Below, piece by piece: positions 27,467 through 37,383 of a stretch of DNA of 64,000 bases; the first letter of the stretch is position 1; each line of letters opens with the position of its first letter. This stretch comes from Ruminococcus flavefaciens ND2009. GTDB taxonomy: Bacteria > Bacillota > Clostridia > Oscillospirales > Ruminococcaceae. The position numbers and the translations under genes are program-made. The notes under the pieces are model-generated. The model saw only the letters and a list, made by a program, of their open reading frames with translations. It was not told where the DNA came from and made no database searches. The DNA is taken from the NCBI RefSeq assembly GCF_000621785.1, contig NZ_JHXI01000010.1, positions 172,882-236,881 on the forward strand. Reading direction: 5' to 3'.

Positions 27467-28189
27467 ATGGCAGAAGAGTTAATGGAACAGCTGGATAATC
27501 ACACCGCCTTTGTCATACCCATTCTCGGCGGTATCCCCGTTCCCGATTCCTGTGTGGTGACTTGGATAATAATGGCGGCGCTTGTGCTGCTGTCGATAAT
27601 TTTCACAAGGAAGCTGAAAAAGGTGCCCACGGGCTCACAGTGCATACTGGAAGCCATAATGGACTTCCTCGACAATTTCTTCATCAATATACTGGGAGAA
27701 AAGGGCAGGAAGTACGTTCAGATACTTGAGACCTTCATCATCTACATAGGCGTCTCAAATATCATCGGCGTATTCGGCTTTGTGCCCCCCACCAAGGACA
27801 TAAACGTCACCGCAGGTCTTGCGGGCATGGCGATAATCCTGGTACAGGCGTCCTTCATCATCGAAAAGGGACCGCTGAAATGGGCAAAGAGCTTCCTCAA
27901 CCCCATAAACCTGCTGGATCTGGTCACCCGTCCCCTGTCGCTGTGTATGCGACTTTTCGGTAACGTACTGGGCGCATTCGTTGTTATGGAGCTCATCAAG
28001 CACGTTGTCCCCGGCGGCGTACCCGTTATCGCCAGCGCTTACTTCGACCTTTTCGACGGCCTGCTCCAGGCTTATGTATTCGCCTTCCTCACCTCTCTCT
28101 ACATGGCAGAGGCTCTTGAGGAGGAAGAGCATGAGGGCAAAAAAGTAAAAAAAGCGAAAAAAAAGCCACAACTTCACGGAGGTAAATAA
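27467..28189 (+). CDS. atpB: ATP synthase F0 subunit a
   Basis: A 240-residue membrane protein forming the ion half-channels of F0 beside the c-ring. The conserved arginine occurs in [13 protein letters not shown], and several transmembrane segments span residues 25-215. The C-terminus has an unusual lysine/glutamate-rich tail ([17 protein letters not shown]). First structural gene of the operon; no atpI is seen upstream. It ends two bases before atpE. Confidence 0.96.
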   Translation: MAEELMEQLDNHTAFVIPILGGIPVPDSCVVTWIIMAALVLLSIIFTRKLKKVPTGSQCILEAIMDFLDNFFINILGEKGRKYVQILETFIIYIGVSNIIGVFGFVPPTKDINVTAGLAGMAIILVQASFIIEKGPLKWAKSFLNPINLLDLVTRPLSLCMRLFGNVLGAFVVMELIKHVVPGGVPVIASAYFDLFDGLLQAYVFAFLTSLYMAEALEEEEHEGKKVKKAKKKPQLHGGK

Positions 28190-28191
28190 AT

Positions 28192-28419
28192 ATGGGAATC
28201 ATCGCATTAGGCGCTGCTGTTGCCGTTCTTACGGGCGCAGGCGCAGGTATAGGTATAGGTCTTGCCACAGCTAAGGCTACCGAGTCCATCGCTCGTCAGC
28301 CCGAGGCTAAGGGCGATATAAGAACAGCTCTCCTTCTGGGCTGTGCCCTTGCAGAGGCTACCGCTATCTACGGTTTCGTTATCGCACTTCTCATTATCCT
28401 TTCCCTCGGCGGAAAGTAA
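28192..28419 (+). CDS. atpE: ATP synthase F0 subunit c, copy 1
   Basis: A 75-residue two-helix hairpin that oligomerises into the rotor ring. The [10 protein letters not shown] polar loop and the carboxylate in LAEATAIYG are clear. The glutamine in helix 1 and the serine after the carboxylate that mark sodium-binding rings (as in Ilyobacter) are replaced by Ile and Ala, so proton coupling is inferred. The protein is identical to that of the next gene. A GGAGGTAAAT site precedes the ATG. Confidence 0.97.
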   Translation: MGIIALGAAVAVLTGAGAGIGIGLATAKATESIARQPEAKGDIRTALLLGCALAEATAIYGFVIALLIILSLGGK

Positions 28420-28443
28420 TCAAAATACACGGAGGTAAATATC

Positions 28444-28671
28444 ATGGGAATCATTGCATTAGGCGCTGCTGTTGCCGTTCTTACAGGTGCAGGCGCAGGT
28501 ATAGGAATAGGTCTCGCAACTGCAAAGGCTACTGAGTCCATCGCTCGTCAGCCCGAGGCTAAGGGCGATATAAGAACAGCTCTCCTTCTGGGCTGTGCTC
28601 TCGCAGAGGCTACCGCTATCTACGGCTTCGTTATCGCACTCCTTATAATCCTTTCTCTCGGCGGCAAATAA
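28444..28671 (+). CDS. atpE: ATP synthase F0 subunit c, copy 2
   Basis: A second 75-residue subunit c, identical in protein sequence to copy 1. By eye the two genes differ at about 18 positions, all silent, and share the ribosome-binding region CGGAGGTAAAT. This pattern indicates an old tandem duplication held under strong purifying selection or protein-level conversion. It probably raises c-subunit output for the multi-copy ring; with identical proteins it cannot create a mixed ring. Confidence 0.97.
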   Translation: MGIIALGAAVAVLTGAGAGIGIGLATAKATESIARQPEAKGDIRTALLLGCALAEATAIYGFVIALLIILSLGGK

Positions 28672-28705
28672 GCCGTAAACAAAAAACATCCAAGGAGGGC
28701 ATAGA

Positions 28706-29194
28706 ATGCTTGATTTTAGTTTCTGGAGCATTTTCTGGGCAGTTTTCAACGTTATCGTGCTGTTCATACTGCTCAGGATATTCCTTTTCAAACCCATAAA
28801 TAAGATCAGGGACGAGCGTACACGCACCATTCAGAACGATCTGGACTCCGCCCGGAAGTCTAAGGAGGAGGCTGAGGAGCTCCGTCAGCAGTATGAGGAC
28901 TCTATCAGCGAGGCAAAGGAACAGGCTAACCAGATCATGATGAAGGCGCATGAGGACGCTGAGTCCGAGAGAGCTGCCATCATCAGGAAGTCTCAGGAAG
29001 AGGCTGACAGGATCGTTGCAGACGCTGACAAGACCATCGAAAACGAGAGGAAGCGCGTGCTCCGTCAGGCTCAGTCAGAGATCGCAGACCTGGCTATCGA
29101 GGCTGCTTCCAAGATCATCGGCGAGAACGTGGACGACGAGAAGAACCGCAAGCTCGTTGATAAGTTCCTTTCCGAAGAGGAGGGAAATAAATGA
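28706..29194 (+). CDS. atpF: ATP synthase F0 subunit b
   Basis: A 162-residue stalk protein: one N-terminal transmembrane helix (residues 4-29) followed by a long charged coiled coil that reaches F1 and normally binds the delta subunit. AAGGAGGGCATAGA precedes the ATG. The stop overlaps the start of the delta-alpha fusion gene as ATGA. Confidence 0.95.
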   Translation: MLDFSFWSIFWAVFNVIVLFILLRIFLFKPINKIRDERTRTIQNDLDSARKSKEEAEELRQQYEDSISEAKEQANQIMMKAHEDAESERAAIIRKSQEEADRIVADADKTIENERKRVLRQAQSEIADLAIEAASKIIGENVDDEKNRKLVDKFLSEEEGNK

Positions 29195-31221
29195 GAGATT
29201 CAGACAGAGAGTTCCTGAAGGAGCTTGTCCGTCTGGACGTTTCTCAGACAGACTGCTCCACAGCCAGAAAGGTCCTTGAGACCTGCGGCGACGTGGGAGA
29301 TACACTTGCAAATCCCCTTGTTACCCACGACGAAAAGCGCGGTATCATAAATAAGCTCTTCCCCGAGTCCATGCACAAGTTCCTGCTCAATGTAGTCCGC
29401 GGCGGCGCCATTGAACGCCTTGAGGAGATACTTGACGAGTACGAAGAGCTGCTCCTGGACAAGCAGGGAAGCATCAAGGCGGTAGTCCGCTATGTTACGC
29501 CCCTTACAGAGGCTCAGCAGGCAGACCTCCGTCAGTTCATCATGGACAAATTCGTGAAAGAGGACGTTGACATAGAGTACAAGCATGACCCCGACATCAT
29601 CGGCGGCTTCATACTCAATGCAGGCGACCTTGAATACGACAAGAGCTACCGTACAAGCCTCCGCCTTATGAAGGACAGCCTCCAGACAAAGGCTGCGGAG
29701 TACGTTGACGGCGGCGCTTCCGGAAATACAGGCAAGAACAGCGATATAATCTCAGTCCTCAAAACAGAGGTAAGAGACTTTGAGGTAAAGTCGGGAGCCA
29801 CCGAAACAGGCTTCATTACCCGCCTCGGCGACGGTATCGCAAGAGTACACGGAATGAATTCCGTTATGTACGGTGAGCTGGTAGAGTTCGAGACAGGCAT
29901 CAGAGGTATCGTTCAGAACCTTGAGGAAAAGTCGGTGGGTGTAGTTCTCCTGGGCGATGACCACGGTCTCACAGAGGGCTCATCGGTCATCAGAACAGGC
30001 AAGAGAGCAGGTATCGGCGTAAGCGACGAGCTCCTCGGACGAGTTGTTGACGCTCTGGGCTCCCCCATAGACGGTCAGGGACAGATAAAGGCTGACGATT
30101 ACTTCCCCATCGAGCGCGAGGCTCCGGGCGTTATCGAGCGTAAGCCCGTAAGCACTCCTCTCCAGACAGGTATACTTGCCATAGACTCAATGTTCCCTAT
30201 CGGCAGAGGTCAGCGTGAGCTCATTATCGGCGACCGCCAGACAGGCAAGACCTCCATCGCCGTTGATACCATTATCAATCAGAAGGGTCAGGACGTTATC
30301 TGTATCTATGTTGCCATAGGTCAGAAGTCCTCAACAGTCGCTCAGATAGTCAATACTCTCAAGAAGTACGGCGCTATGGACTATTCCGTAGTCGTATGCG
30401 CTTCTGCCAGCGACCCTGCGCCCTTCCAGTATATAGCCCCCTATTCGGGCACTGCTATCGCAGAATACTTCATGTCAAAGGGCAAGGACGTCCTCATTGT
30501 ATACGATGACCTGTCAAAGCACGCTGTCGCATACAGAGCCATGTCACTTCTGCTCCACCGTCCTCCGGGACGTGAAGCCTTCCCCGGCGACGTTTTCTAT
30601 CTCCATTCGAGACTTCTTGAGCGCTCCAGCCGTCTTGACGACGAGCACGGCGGCGGTTCACTGACAGCTCTCCCCATTATCGAGACACTGGCAGGCGACA
30701 TCTCCGCTTATATCCCGACCAATGTTATCTCTATCACAGACGGTCAGATATTCCTTGAGAGCGAGCTCTTCAACTCAGGTCTCCGTCCTGCGGTGAACTA
30801 CGGACTCTCCGTATCCCGTGTAGGCGGCGCCGCTCAGACAAAGGCAATGAAGAAGGCTTCGGGAAATCTCCGTATCGACCTTGCCCAGTTCAAGGAAATG
30901 GAGATATTCACACAGTTCTCATCAGAGCTTGACCAGTCCACAACAGAGCTGCTGGAGCACGGCAGAATGCTGACCGAGCTTCTCAAGCAGCCTCTGTACA
31001 ATCCCCTGCCCCACTATGAGCAGGTAATACTCCTCTATGCGGCTCAGCACGGCTTCTTCAAGGGTATCCCCCTCAAGGAGCTGAGAGAGCACCGCACCGA
31101 CCTGATGACCTATATCAGGAGCTACGGACAGGATATAATCACCGAGATAGAGGAGAATAAGGTCCTCACAGACGACCTTATGGAACGTATCGAAAGAATA
31201 CTCACAGCTTTCGAGGAATAA
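29191..31221 (+). CDS. atpA: Fused ATP synthase delta-alpha subunit
   Basis: One uninterrupted 676-residue frame joins two F1 subunits. Residues 1-168 are delta-like (LANPLVTHDEKRGIINKLF, the KQGSIKAVVRYVTPLTE segment, DPDIIGGFILNAGD) but about 25 residues shorter at the N-terminus than usual, losing the first helix of the alpha-binding bundle. Residues 169-183 form a Gly/Ser/Asn linker. Residues 184-676 are a full alpha subunit (GFITRLGDGIARVHG, Walker A GDRQTGKT at 347-354, VYDDLSKHAVAYRA). I see no in-frame start codon with a ribosome binding site near the junction. F1 has three alpha but one delta, so the fusion raises a stoichiometry problem unless the product is cleaved. Gene order b-(delta-alpha)-gamma is otherwise standard. 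Confidence 0.93.
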   Translation: MRDSDREFLKELVRLDVSQTDCSTARKVLETCGDVGDTLANPLVTHDEKRGIINKLFPESMHKFLLNVVRGGAIERLEEILDEYEELLLDKQGSIKAVVRYVTPLTEAQQADLRQFIMDKFVKEDVDIEYKHDPDIIGGFILNAGDLEYDKSYRTSLRLMKDSLQTKAAEYVDGGASGNTGKNSDIISVLKTEVRDFEVKSGATETGFITRLGDGIARVHGMNSVMYGELVEFETGIRGIVQNLEEKSVGVVLLGDDHGLTEGSSVIRTGKRAGIGVSDELLGRVVDALGSPIDGQGQIKADDYFPIEREAPGVIERKPVSTPLQTGILAIDSMFPIGRGQRELIIGDRQTGKTSIAVDTIINQKGQDVICIYVAIGQKSSTVAQIVNTLKKYGAMDYSVVVCASASDPAPFQYIAPYSGTAIAEYFMSKGKDVLIVYDDLSKHAVAYRAMSLLLHRPPGREAFPGDVFYLHSRLLERSSRLDDEHGGGSLTALPIIETLAGDISAYIPTNVISITDGQIFLESELFNSGLRPAVNYGLSVSRVGGAAQTKAMKKASGNLRIDLAQFKEMEIFTQFSSELDQSTTELLEHGRMLTELLKQPLYNPLPHYEQVILLYAAQHGFFKGIPLKELREHRTDLMTYIRSYGQDIITEIEENKVLTDDLMERIERILTAFEE

Positions 31222-31235
31222 GGCGGTGATCCTCT

Positions 31236-32147
31236 GTGCCTAATATGAGAGAGATCCGTGAAAGGATCGGAAGCATCCAGCAGATCCTGAAGATCACCAA
31301 CGCCATGTACCTCATGTCCTCTTCCAAGCTGAAAAAGGCAAGGAAGTCGCTGGAGTGTACAGAGCCCTACTTCTACAAGCTCCAGTCAACTATCGAGAGC
31401 GTTCTCGAGCATACTCCCCATACCCGTCAGCAGTACTTCGACAGGCGTGAGGATATACCCGAGGATAAGCGTAAGAAGGGCTATATCGTCATCACAGGCG
31501 ATAAGGGACTCTGCGGAAGCTATAATCACAACATACTCAAATATACCGAGCAGAAGCTGAAGGAAGCCGCCGACATCGACAACTGCTACCTCTTTGTAAT
31601 GGGACAGGTGGGAAGAATGTACTTCCAGCGCCGTATCCAGAACGACAAGAAGGGATATGTTGACGGCGAGTTCCTCTACACCACTCAGAATCCCACCCTC
31701 TACAGAGCCCGTGAGATCGCAGAGCAGGTGCTGGAAAAGTTCGAGAAGCATGAACTGGACGAGGTCTATGTCATATACACGGATATGGTAAACTCCAGCC
31801 TCCAGGAAACAAGGACCCTGCGTCTGCTCCCCTTCGAGAGAAAGCACTTCGGAAAAGCAGCCGACGGTACGATGAAAAAGCTGCCGAAGGCGTCCTTCGT
31901 CCCCTCTCCCGAGGAAGTTATGAACTATCTTATCCCTCAGTACGCCAAGGGAATAATCTACGGCGCCATGGTGGAGGCATTCTGCTGCGAGCAGCAGTCC
32001 CGTATGACCGCTATGGACGCTGCTACCAACAGCGCCAAGGACATGATAAAGGAGCTTTCCCTCATGTACAACCGCGCAAGACAGGCGGCTATCACTCAGG
32101 AAATAACTGAGGTCTGCGGAGGCGCTGCCTCCATCAGTGAAGAGTAA
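31236..32147 (+). CDS. atpG: ATP synthase F1 subunit gamma
   Basis: A 303-residue central-stalk subunit. The N-terminal helix MREIRERIGSIQQILKITNAM and the C-terminal helix SYNRARQAAITQEI-like segment that insert into the alpha3beta3 core are present. The start is GTG at 31236, or ATG at 31245 (the usual N-M-R-E-I opening). The last codons and TAA stop lie in the left inverted repeat of the downstream cassette, and the C-terminus (GGAASISEE) differs slightly from the usual short GGA-x-A ending. Confidence 0.95.
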   Translation: MPNMREIRERIGSIQQILKITNAMYLMSSSKLKKARKSLECTEPYFYKLQSTIESVLEHTPHTRQQYFDRREDIPEDKRKKGYIVITGDKGLCGSYNHNILKYTEQKLKEAADIDNCYLFVMGQVGRMYFQRRIQNDKKGYVDGEFLYTTQNPTLYRAREIAEQVLEKFEKHELDEVYVIYTDMVNSSLQETRTLRLLPFERKHFGKAADGTMKKLPKASFVPSPEEVMNYLIPQYAKGIIYGAMVEAFCCEQQSRMTAMDAATNSAKDMIKELSLMYNRARQAAITQEITEVCGGAASISEE

Positions 32148-32586
32148 GTAGTGAGTAGTTAGTAGAAAGTAGTAATATCCATGAACACTGATACAAACTA
32201 TTACAAAAATCTCATTGTCTGGCAAAGATCAATGGATCTTGTCGAGGAAACATATCGTTTGATAAATTTCCTTCCGTCAGATGAAAGATTTGCTCTCGCT
32301 GATCAGATGCGCAGATCTGCTGTTTCAATTGTATCCAATATAGCAGAAGGCGCAGGCAGAAAAACCCAAAATGACTTTATACAATTCCTTTCAATCGCTC
32401 GCGGCTCAAAATATGAGCTTGAAACGCAGATCCTTATTTGCGTAAGATTGAATTATTTTAATGAAGAGCAATCGGGACTTGCACTTCAACTTTGTAGTGA
32501 GATAGGTAAAATGCTTAATTCTCTTATCAAGAAACTTACGGTGAGTTGATATAACTACTCACTACTTTCTACTCACTACTTACTCT
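32141..32586. mobile_element. Inverted-repeat-bounded cassette inserted in the atp operon
   Basis: A 446-bp segment lies between atpG and atpD. Its ends are exact 18-bp inverted copies of AGAGTAAGTAGTGAGTAG (32141-32158 and 32569-32586). A second inverted pair, AGTAGAAAGTAGT (32161-32173 and 32561-32573), is nested inside. The ends consist of degenerate GTAGTGAGTAG units. The interior is one AT-richer gene for a four-helix-bundle protein. The left repeat carries the atpG stop codon and the right one stops just before the atpD ribosome binding site. No transposase is present. Confidence 0.75.
32181..32549 (+). CDS. Four-helix-bundle protein (23S rRNA intervening-sequence family)
   Basis: A 122-residue protein of the four-helix-bundle/IVP family, recognised by YKNLIVWQRSMDLVEETY, MRRSAVSIVSNIAEGAGR and GSKYELETQI. 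Relatives occur in intervening sequences of 23S rRNA genes, as stand-alone genes, and as the Avd accessory of diversity-generating retroelements; the family forms basic homopentamers that bind nucleic acid. Base composition is clearly lower in G+C than the surrounding atp genes, a sign of recent arrival. No strong ribosome binding site is visible (AGTAGTAATATCC upstream). It sits in the same direction as the operon, so it should be co-transcribed with it. Confidence 0.88.
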   Translation: MNTDTNYYKNLIVWQRSMDLVEETYRLINFLPSDERFALADQMRRSAVSIVSNIAEGAGRKTQNDFIQFLSIARGSKYELETQILICVRLNYFNEEQSGLALQLCSEIGKMLNSLIKKLTVS

Positions 32587-32595
32587 TTTCCCTGA

Positions 32596-34002
<1,407 letters not shown>

Positions 34003-34014
34003 AGGAGGCGCCCT

Positions 34015-34425
34015 ATGGCTAAGACCTTTCACCTTGAGATAATCGCTACCGACCGCATTTTCTTCAGCGGAGAGGTGGAGCACCTCGTCATCACCGCCAT
34101 AGACGGTCTTCTCGGTATCATGGCAGGACATGAGCCCCTTGTTACCTCGCTCCCCACAGGAGAGCTGAAGTACCTTGTGGACGGCGAGTGGAAGTACGCC
34201 GCCATATCCGAGGGCTTCATACAGGTAATGCCAGATTCTTCCATAATCCTGGCGGATACCTGCGAGCTTCCCGAGGAGATAGACATCAAGAGAGCCCAGG
34301 AGGCGCGTGAACGCGCCGAGGAGCGTCTCAGACAGAAGCAGAGCATAAAGGAGTACTATGAGACTCAGGCTGCGCTGAACCGCGCCATGAACCGCCTGAA
34401 AATATCCCAGAAGCACTTCAAATAA
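34015..34425 (+). CDS. atpC: ATP synthase F1 subunit epsilon
   Basis: A 136-residue subunit with an N-terminal beta-sandwich (residues 1-85, including GLLGIMAGHEPLVTSL) and a C-terminal helical hairpin with an alanine/arginine-rich first helix. It couples rotation and can inhibit hydrolysis. A GGAGGCGCCCT site precedes the ATG, 12 nt after atpD. Last gene of the operon. Confidence 0.95.
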   Translation: MAKTFHLEIIATDRIFFSGEVEHLVITAIDGLLGIMAGHEPLVTSLPTGELKYLVDGEWKYAAISEGFIQVMPDSSIILADTCELPEEIDIKRAQEARERAEERLRQKQSIKEYYETQAALNRAMNRLKISQKHFK

Positions 34426-34433
34426 TATCAGAA

Positions 34434-34459
34434 AGCACTCCTTCGGGGGTGCTTTTTAT
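34434..34459 (+). terminator. atp operon terminator
   Basis: AGCACTCC-TTCG-GGGGTGCT followed by TTTTTATT, beginning nine bases after the atpC stop. The rest of the 320-base gap to secD holds no gene I can see, only the secD promoter and a GCTAAGGGCTAA-type short repeat. Confidence 0.9.
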
Positions 34460-34621
34460 TATTCCCGTGCAGGGGGCGGCTGTTTCATTATCCGCGTGCG
34501 CTCCATGGTCGTCTTTGCAAGCTAACGGCTAAGGGCTAACGTCTGTTTTGTTAATAACTCCGAATTTCGTCAGGTGTAATTGTGCATATTCTTGAAATGG
34601 GAATATTTTCAGCTCATATAC

Positions 34622-34650
34622 TTGACTTTTTTATAAAAATATAGTACAAT
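34622..34650 (+). promoter_or_regulatory. secD promoter
   Basis: TTGACT (34622-34627), 17-bp spacer, TACAAT (34645-34650), about 90 nt upstream of secD. Confidence 0.75.
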
Positions 34651-34746
34651 AATTGTAATTGTCAATGAGACAGGAATAAAGAACTCATGCCTTTTCCCCC
34701 TATGAGGATTTACGGCTCAAAGAGTTCGGAAACAGGAGGCATGACT

Positions 34747-36159
34747 GTGAAAAAGACAGGCAAATCAACTTTCTTCATTGTCGTTGCTTTTATCGCATTG
34801 TTCGCTGTTACGGCGGTGTTTGGTATTGACAAGCTCTTCGCCGACAAGAGGACTACTTACGTCAAGGGCGTTGACGATATCCGCCTTGGTATCGACATCA
34901 AGGGCGGTGTTGACGTTACCTTCGGTCCTGCCGGCGACTTTGACGCTGATGCCAATCAGCTCGACGCCGCTACCGCGATCATCAAGACAAGACTTTCGTC
35001 TCTCGGTATCACCGATAACGAGGTCTACAGCGATGAAAAGAGCGACAGAATCATCGTTCGCTTCCCCTGGCAGGTAGGCGAGACAGACTTCGACCCCGAA
35101 ACGGCTGTCAAGGAGCTCGGCGAAATGGCTGAGCTGACTTTCCGTAAGGGCACAGACACAACAACTGACGCAGACGGCAACGAGGTCCCCTCAGGCGAGA
35201 TCGTTCTCGTGGGTGACGACGTGGCAAACGCTTCAAGACAGCTCCAGCCCGACAGCGACGGAAAAAACTATGAATATGTAGTTGCTCTGGAACTCAACTC
35301 TGAGGGCGCAAAGAAATTTGCTGCCGCTACTGCTGAGCTTTCAGGTTCCGAGACACCCATCTCTATCTGGATGGACAATACAATGGTATCTGCTCCCTCT
35401 GTAAAAAGCACTATCACAGACGGACACGCAGTTATCTCAGGAAGCTTCGACGCTGACTCTTCAAAGAGACTGGCTGACCAGATAAACTCGGGTGCTCTCC
35501 CCTTCAAGATGGAGACCAAGAGCTTCAGGACCATTTCTCCTACAATGGGTGAAGGTTCACTGGACGCTATCCTCCTTGCAGCACTTATCGCATTCGTTTG
35601 CATCGCGATCTATATGATCGTTCTTTACAGACTCCCCGGCGTTGTGGCTGTTATCGCTCTCGGCGGACAGATCGCAGGCTCTATCGCCGCTATCACAGGC
35701 TGGTTCGGATTCATGAACGGCTCTACACTGACTATCCCCGGTATCGCAGGTATCATCCTCGCCGTCGGTATGGGTGTTGACGCCAATATCATCACAGGCG
35801 AGCGTATCAAGGAAGAGCTCAGAACAGGCAAGTCACTTGACGCCGCTATCAAGATAGCTTACAAGAGAGCATTCTCAGCTATCCTCGACGGTAATATAAC
35901 AAACGTTATCATCGCCGTTATCCTCATGGGAGCTTTCGGTGTACCCGACAGCTTCTTCTCGAAGATCCTCAACAAGACTATCTTCTTCGCATTCGGCGCT
36001 ACTGCTGAGGGCGTTGTTTACTCCTTCGGATTTACCCTGCTCGCAGGCGTTATCTGCAACTTCATCTTCGGAGTATTTGCTTCAAGACTTATGGTAACAT
36101 CACTCTCCAAGTTCAAGTGCTTCAAAAACAGAAAGCTTTACGGAGGTGACGAGAAATGA
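34747..36159 (+). CDS. secD: Protein translocase subunit SecD
   Basis: A 470-residue RND-type membrane protein that works with SecF to pull secreted proteins across the membrane using the proton motive force. One N-terminal membrane helix (residues 9-28), a large periplasmic-type domain with DIRLGIDIKGGVDV, and five C-terminal membrane segments including the GMGVDANIIT motif. I favour the GTG at 34747, seven bases after AGGAGG; the ATG at 34741 is too close to that site, and longer versions add unlikely residues. Its end overlaps secF as ATGA. Confidence 0.94.
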   Translation: MKKTGKSTFFIVVAFIALFAVTAVFGIDKLFADKRTTYVKGVDDIRLGIDIKGGVDVTFGPAGDFDADANQLDAATAIIKTRLSSLGITDNEVYSDEKSDRIIVRFPWQVGETDFDPETAVKELGEMAELTFRKGTDTTTDADGNEVPSGEIVLVGDDVANASRQLQPDSDGKNYEYVVALELNSEGAKKFAAATAELSGSETPISIWMDNTMVSAPSVKSTITDGHAVISGSFDADSSKRLADQINSGALPFKMETKSFRTISPTMGEGSLDAILLAALIAFVCIAIYMIVLYRLPGVVAVIALGGQIAGSIAAITGWFGFMNGSTLTIPGIAGIILAVGMGVDANIITGERIKEELRTGKSLDAAIKIAYKRAFSAILDGNITNVIIAVILMGAFGVPDSFFSKILNKTIFFAFGATAEGVVYSFGFTLLAGVICNFIFGVFASRLMVTSLSKFKCFKNRKLYGGDEK

Positions 36160-37136
36160 GTAAGAAGAACACTCAGAAGGAAAACGTAACACTTCCAAAG
36201 AAGGTTTATAACTTCTGTTCAAAGAAAAAGCTTATCCTCGGCGTTGTGATCGCTGTCATCGTCGTATTTATAGCAGGCGCTATAATAAGAGGCATTCACC
36301 TGGCTATCGAGTTCAAGGGCGGTACTCTTATCACCTATACTTACCAGGGCGACATCAACACCAACGACGTTGCTTCAAACGTAAAGGACATCGTGGGCTC
36401 ATCCGTTATCGTAAGAAAGGGCGAAAGTCTTGATTCCGGCGGAAAGCAGATCACCATCTCCTTCACCTCCGAGGAGGGACTCACTGCCGACAGACAGACA
36501 GAGCTCACCTCAACTCTCAGAGAGAAGTTTCCCGATAACGCTCTTGAGATCTACGATTCAAACGATGTAAGCCCCACTTCGGGACATGAGTTCCTGCTCA
36601 AGTGCTTCATCGCAGTGCTCTTTGCAGCCCTCATCGTTATCATCTACATCGCTATCCGCTTCAGAAACATCGGAGGCTGGTCCGCAGGCGTATGCTCCAT
36701 CTTCGCACTCTGCCTGGACCTCCTGGTAGCGTTCACAACTACCGTTGTATGCGGTTTCAGCATCGACTCAAACATCGTTGCCGTATTCCTCACCATACTC
36801 GGTTACTCTATCAACAACACCATCGTTATCTACGACAGAATCAGAGAGAACCGCAAGCTCATGCCCAAGGCTTCTCTTAACGAGCTTATCAATGTAAGCT
36901 GCACACAGTCGCTTACACGTTCTATCAGAACATCGGTAACAACTATCGGCACAATGCTCATCGTTACTATCGTAGTTCTGGTAACAGGATATGATTCGCT
37001 ACTCAGCTTCTCTGTACCGCTGATGATGGGTCTTATCTCAGGTACCTTCTCGTCACTCTTCGTTGCACCTGTTACATGGTCATGGTGGAAGAACAAGAAG
37101 GCAAAGAAAGAAAAGGAAGCAAAGAGCAGCAAGTAA
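36156..37136 (+). CDS. secF: Protein translocase subunit SecF
   Basis: A 326-residue partner of SecD. The conserved N-terminal helix, the IEFKGGTLITY segment, the C-terminal membrane helices and the GYSINNTIVIYDRIRENR motif are all present. A lysine/glutamate-rich tail ends the protein. Coupled to secD by a four-base overlap; a terminator follows. Confidence 0.95.
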   Translation: MSKKNTQKENVTLPKKVYNFCSKKKLILGVVIAVIVVFIAGAIIRGIHLAIEFKGGTLITYTYQGDINTNDVASNVKDIVGSSVIVRKGESLDSGGKQITISFTSEEGLTADRQTELTSTLREKFPDNALEIYDSNDVSPTSGHEFLLKCFIAVLFAALIVIIYIAIRFRNIGGWSAGVCSIFALCLDLLVAFTTTVVCGFSIDSNIVAVFLTILGYSINNTIVIYDRIRENRKLMPKASLNELINVSCTQSLTRSIRTSVTTIGTMLIVTIVVLVTGYDSLLSFSVPLMMGLISGTFSSLFVAPVTWSWWKNKKAKKEKEAKSSK

Positions 37137-37161
37137 TGCTCCTTCCGCAATACAGGATCTC

Positions 37162-37200
37162 AGCCCCGGACGTCCGAAAGGTCGTTCGGGGCTATTTGTT
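37162..37200 (+). terminator. secDF terminator
   Basis: Stem AGCCCCGGACG (37162-37172) with CGTTCGGGGCT (37183-37193), 11 pairs including one G-U, then a T-rich stretch. Confidence 0.85.
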
Positions 37201-37321
37201 TTTACGGGAGAGTCCGTGGGTGAGGCAGAACGCACCCCCGACGTGGGGCAATGCTGCTTCTGAGTCGGCTGCGGACGCCCCCTGAATTTTCAACTCATTT
37301 GTTATATATTGCTCCTTTCCC

Positions 37322-37350
37322 TTGACTTGACGGGAAGAATATTGTATAAT
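37322..37350 (+). promoter_or_regulatory. Promoter of FHA/PP2C cluster
   Basis: TTGACT (37322-37327), 17-bp spacer, TATAAT (37345-37350), 33 nt before the FHA-protein start. Confidence 0.85.
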
Positions 37351-37383
37351 TGTTGTATAAGAATGAGCAGAAGGGAGAAGACT

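Noticed and set aside
29191..31221. Frameshift or misassembly as the cause of the delta-alpha fusion
   Set aside because: Frame and codon usage are continuous through a plausible linker, with no homopolymer run at the junction; kept as a refutation test rather than the preferred explanation.
31386..32225. Minus-strand 279-codon frame opposite atpG and the cassette
   Set aside because: Antisense to a conserved ATP synthase gene and continues through the inverted repeat; no start site or family resemblance.
34687..34746. Upstream extension of secD to ATG 34687
   Set aside because: The added residues are unlike SecD N-termini and there is no ribosome binding site; AGGAGG fits the GTG at 34747.
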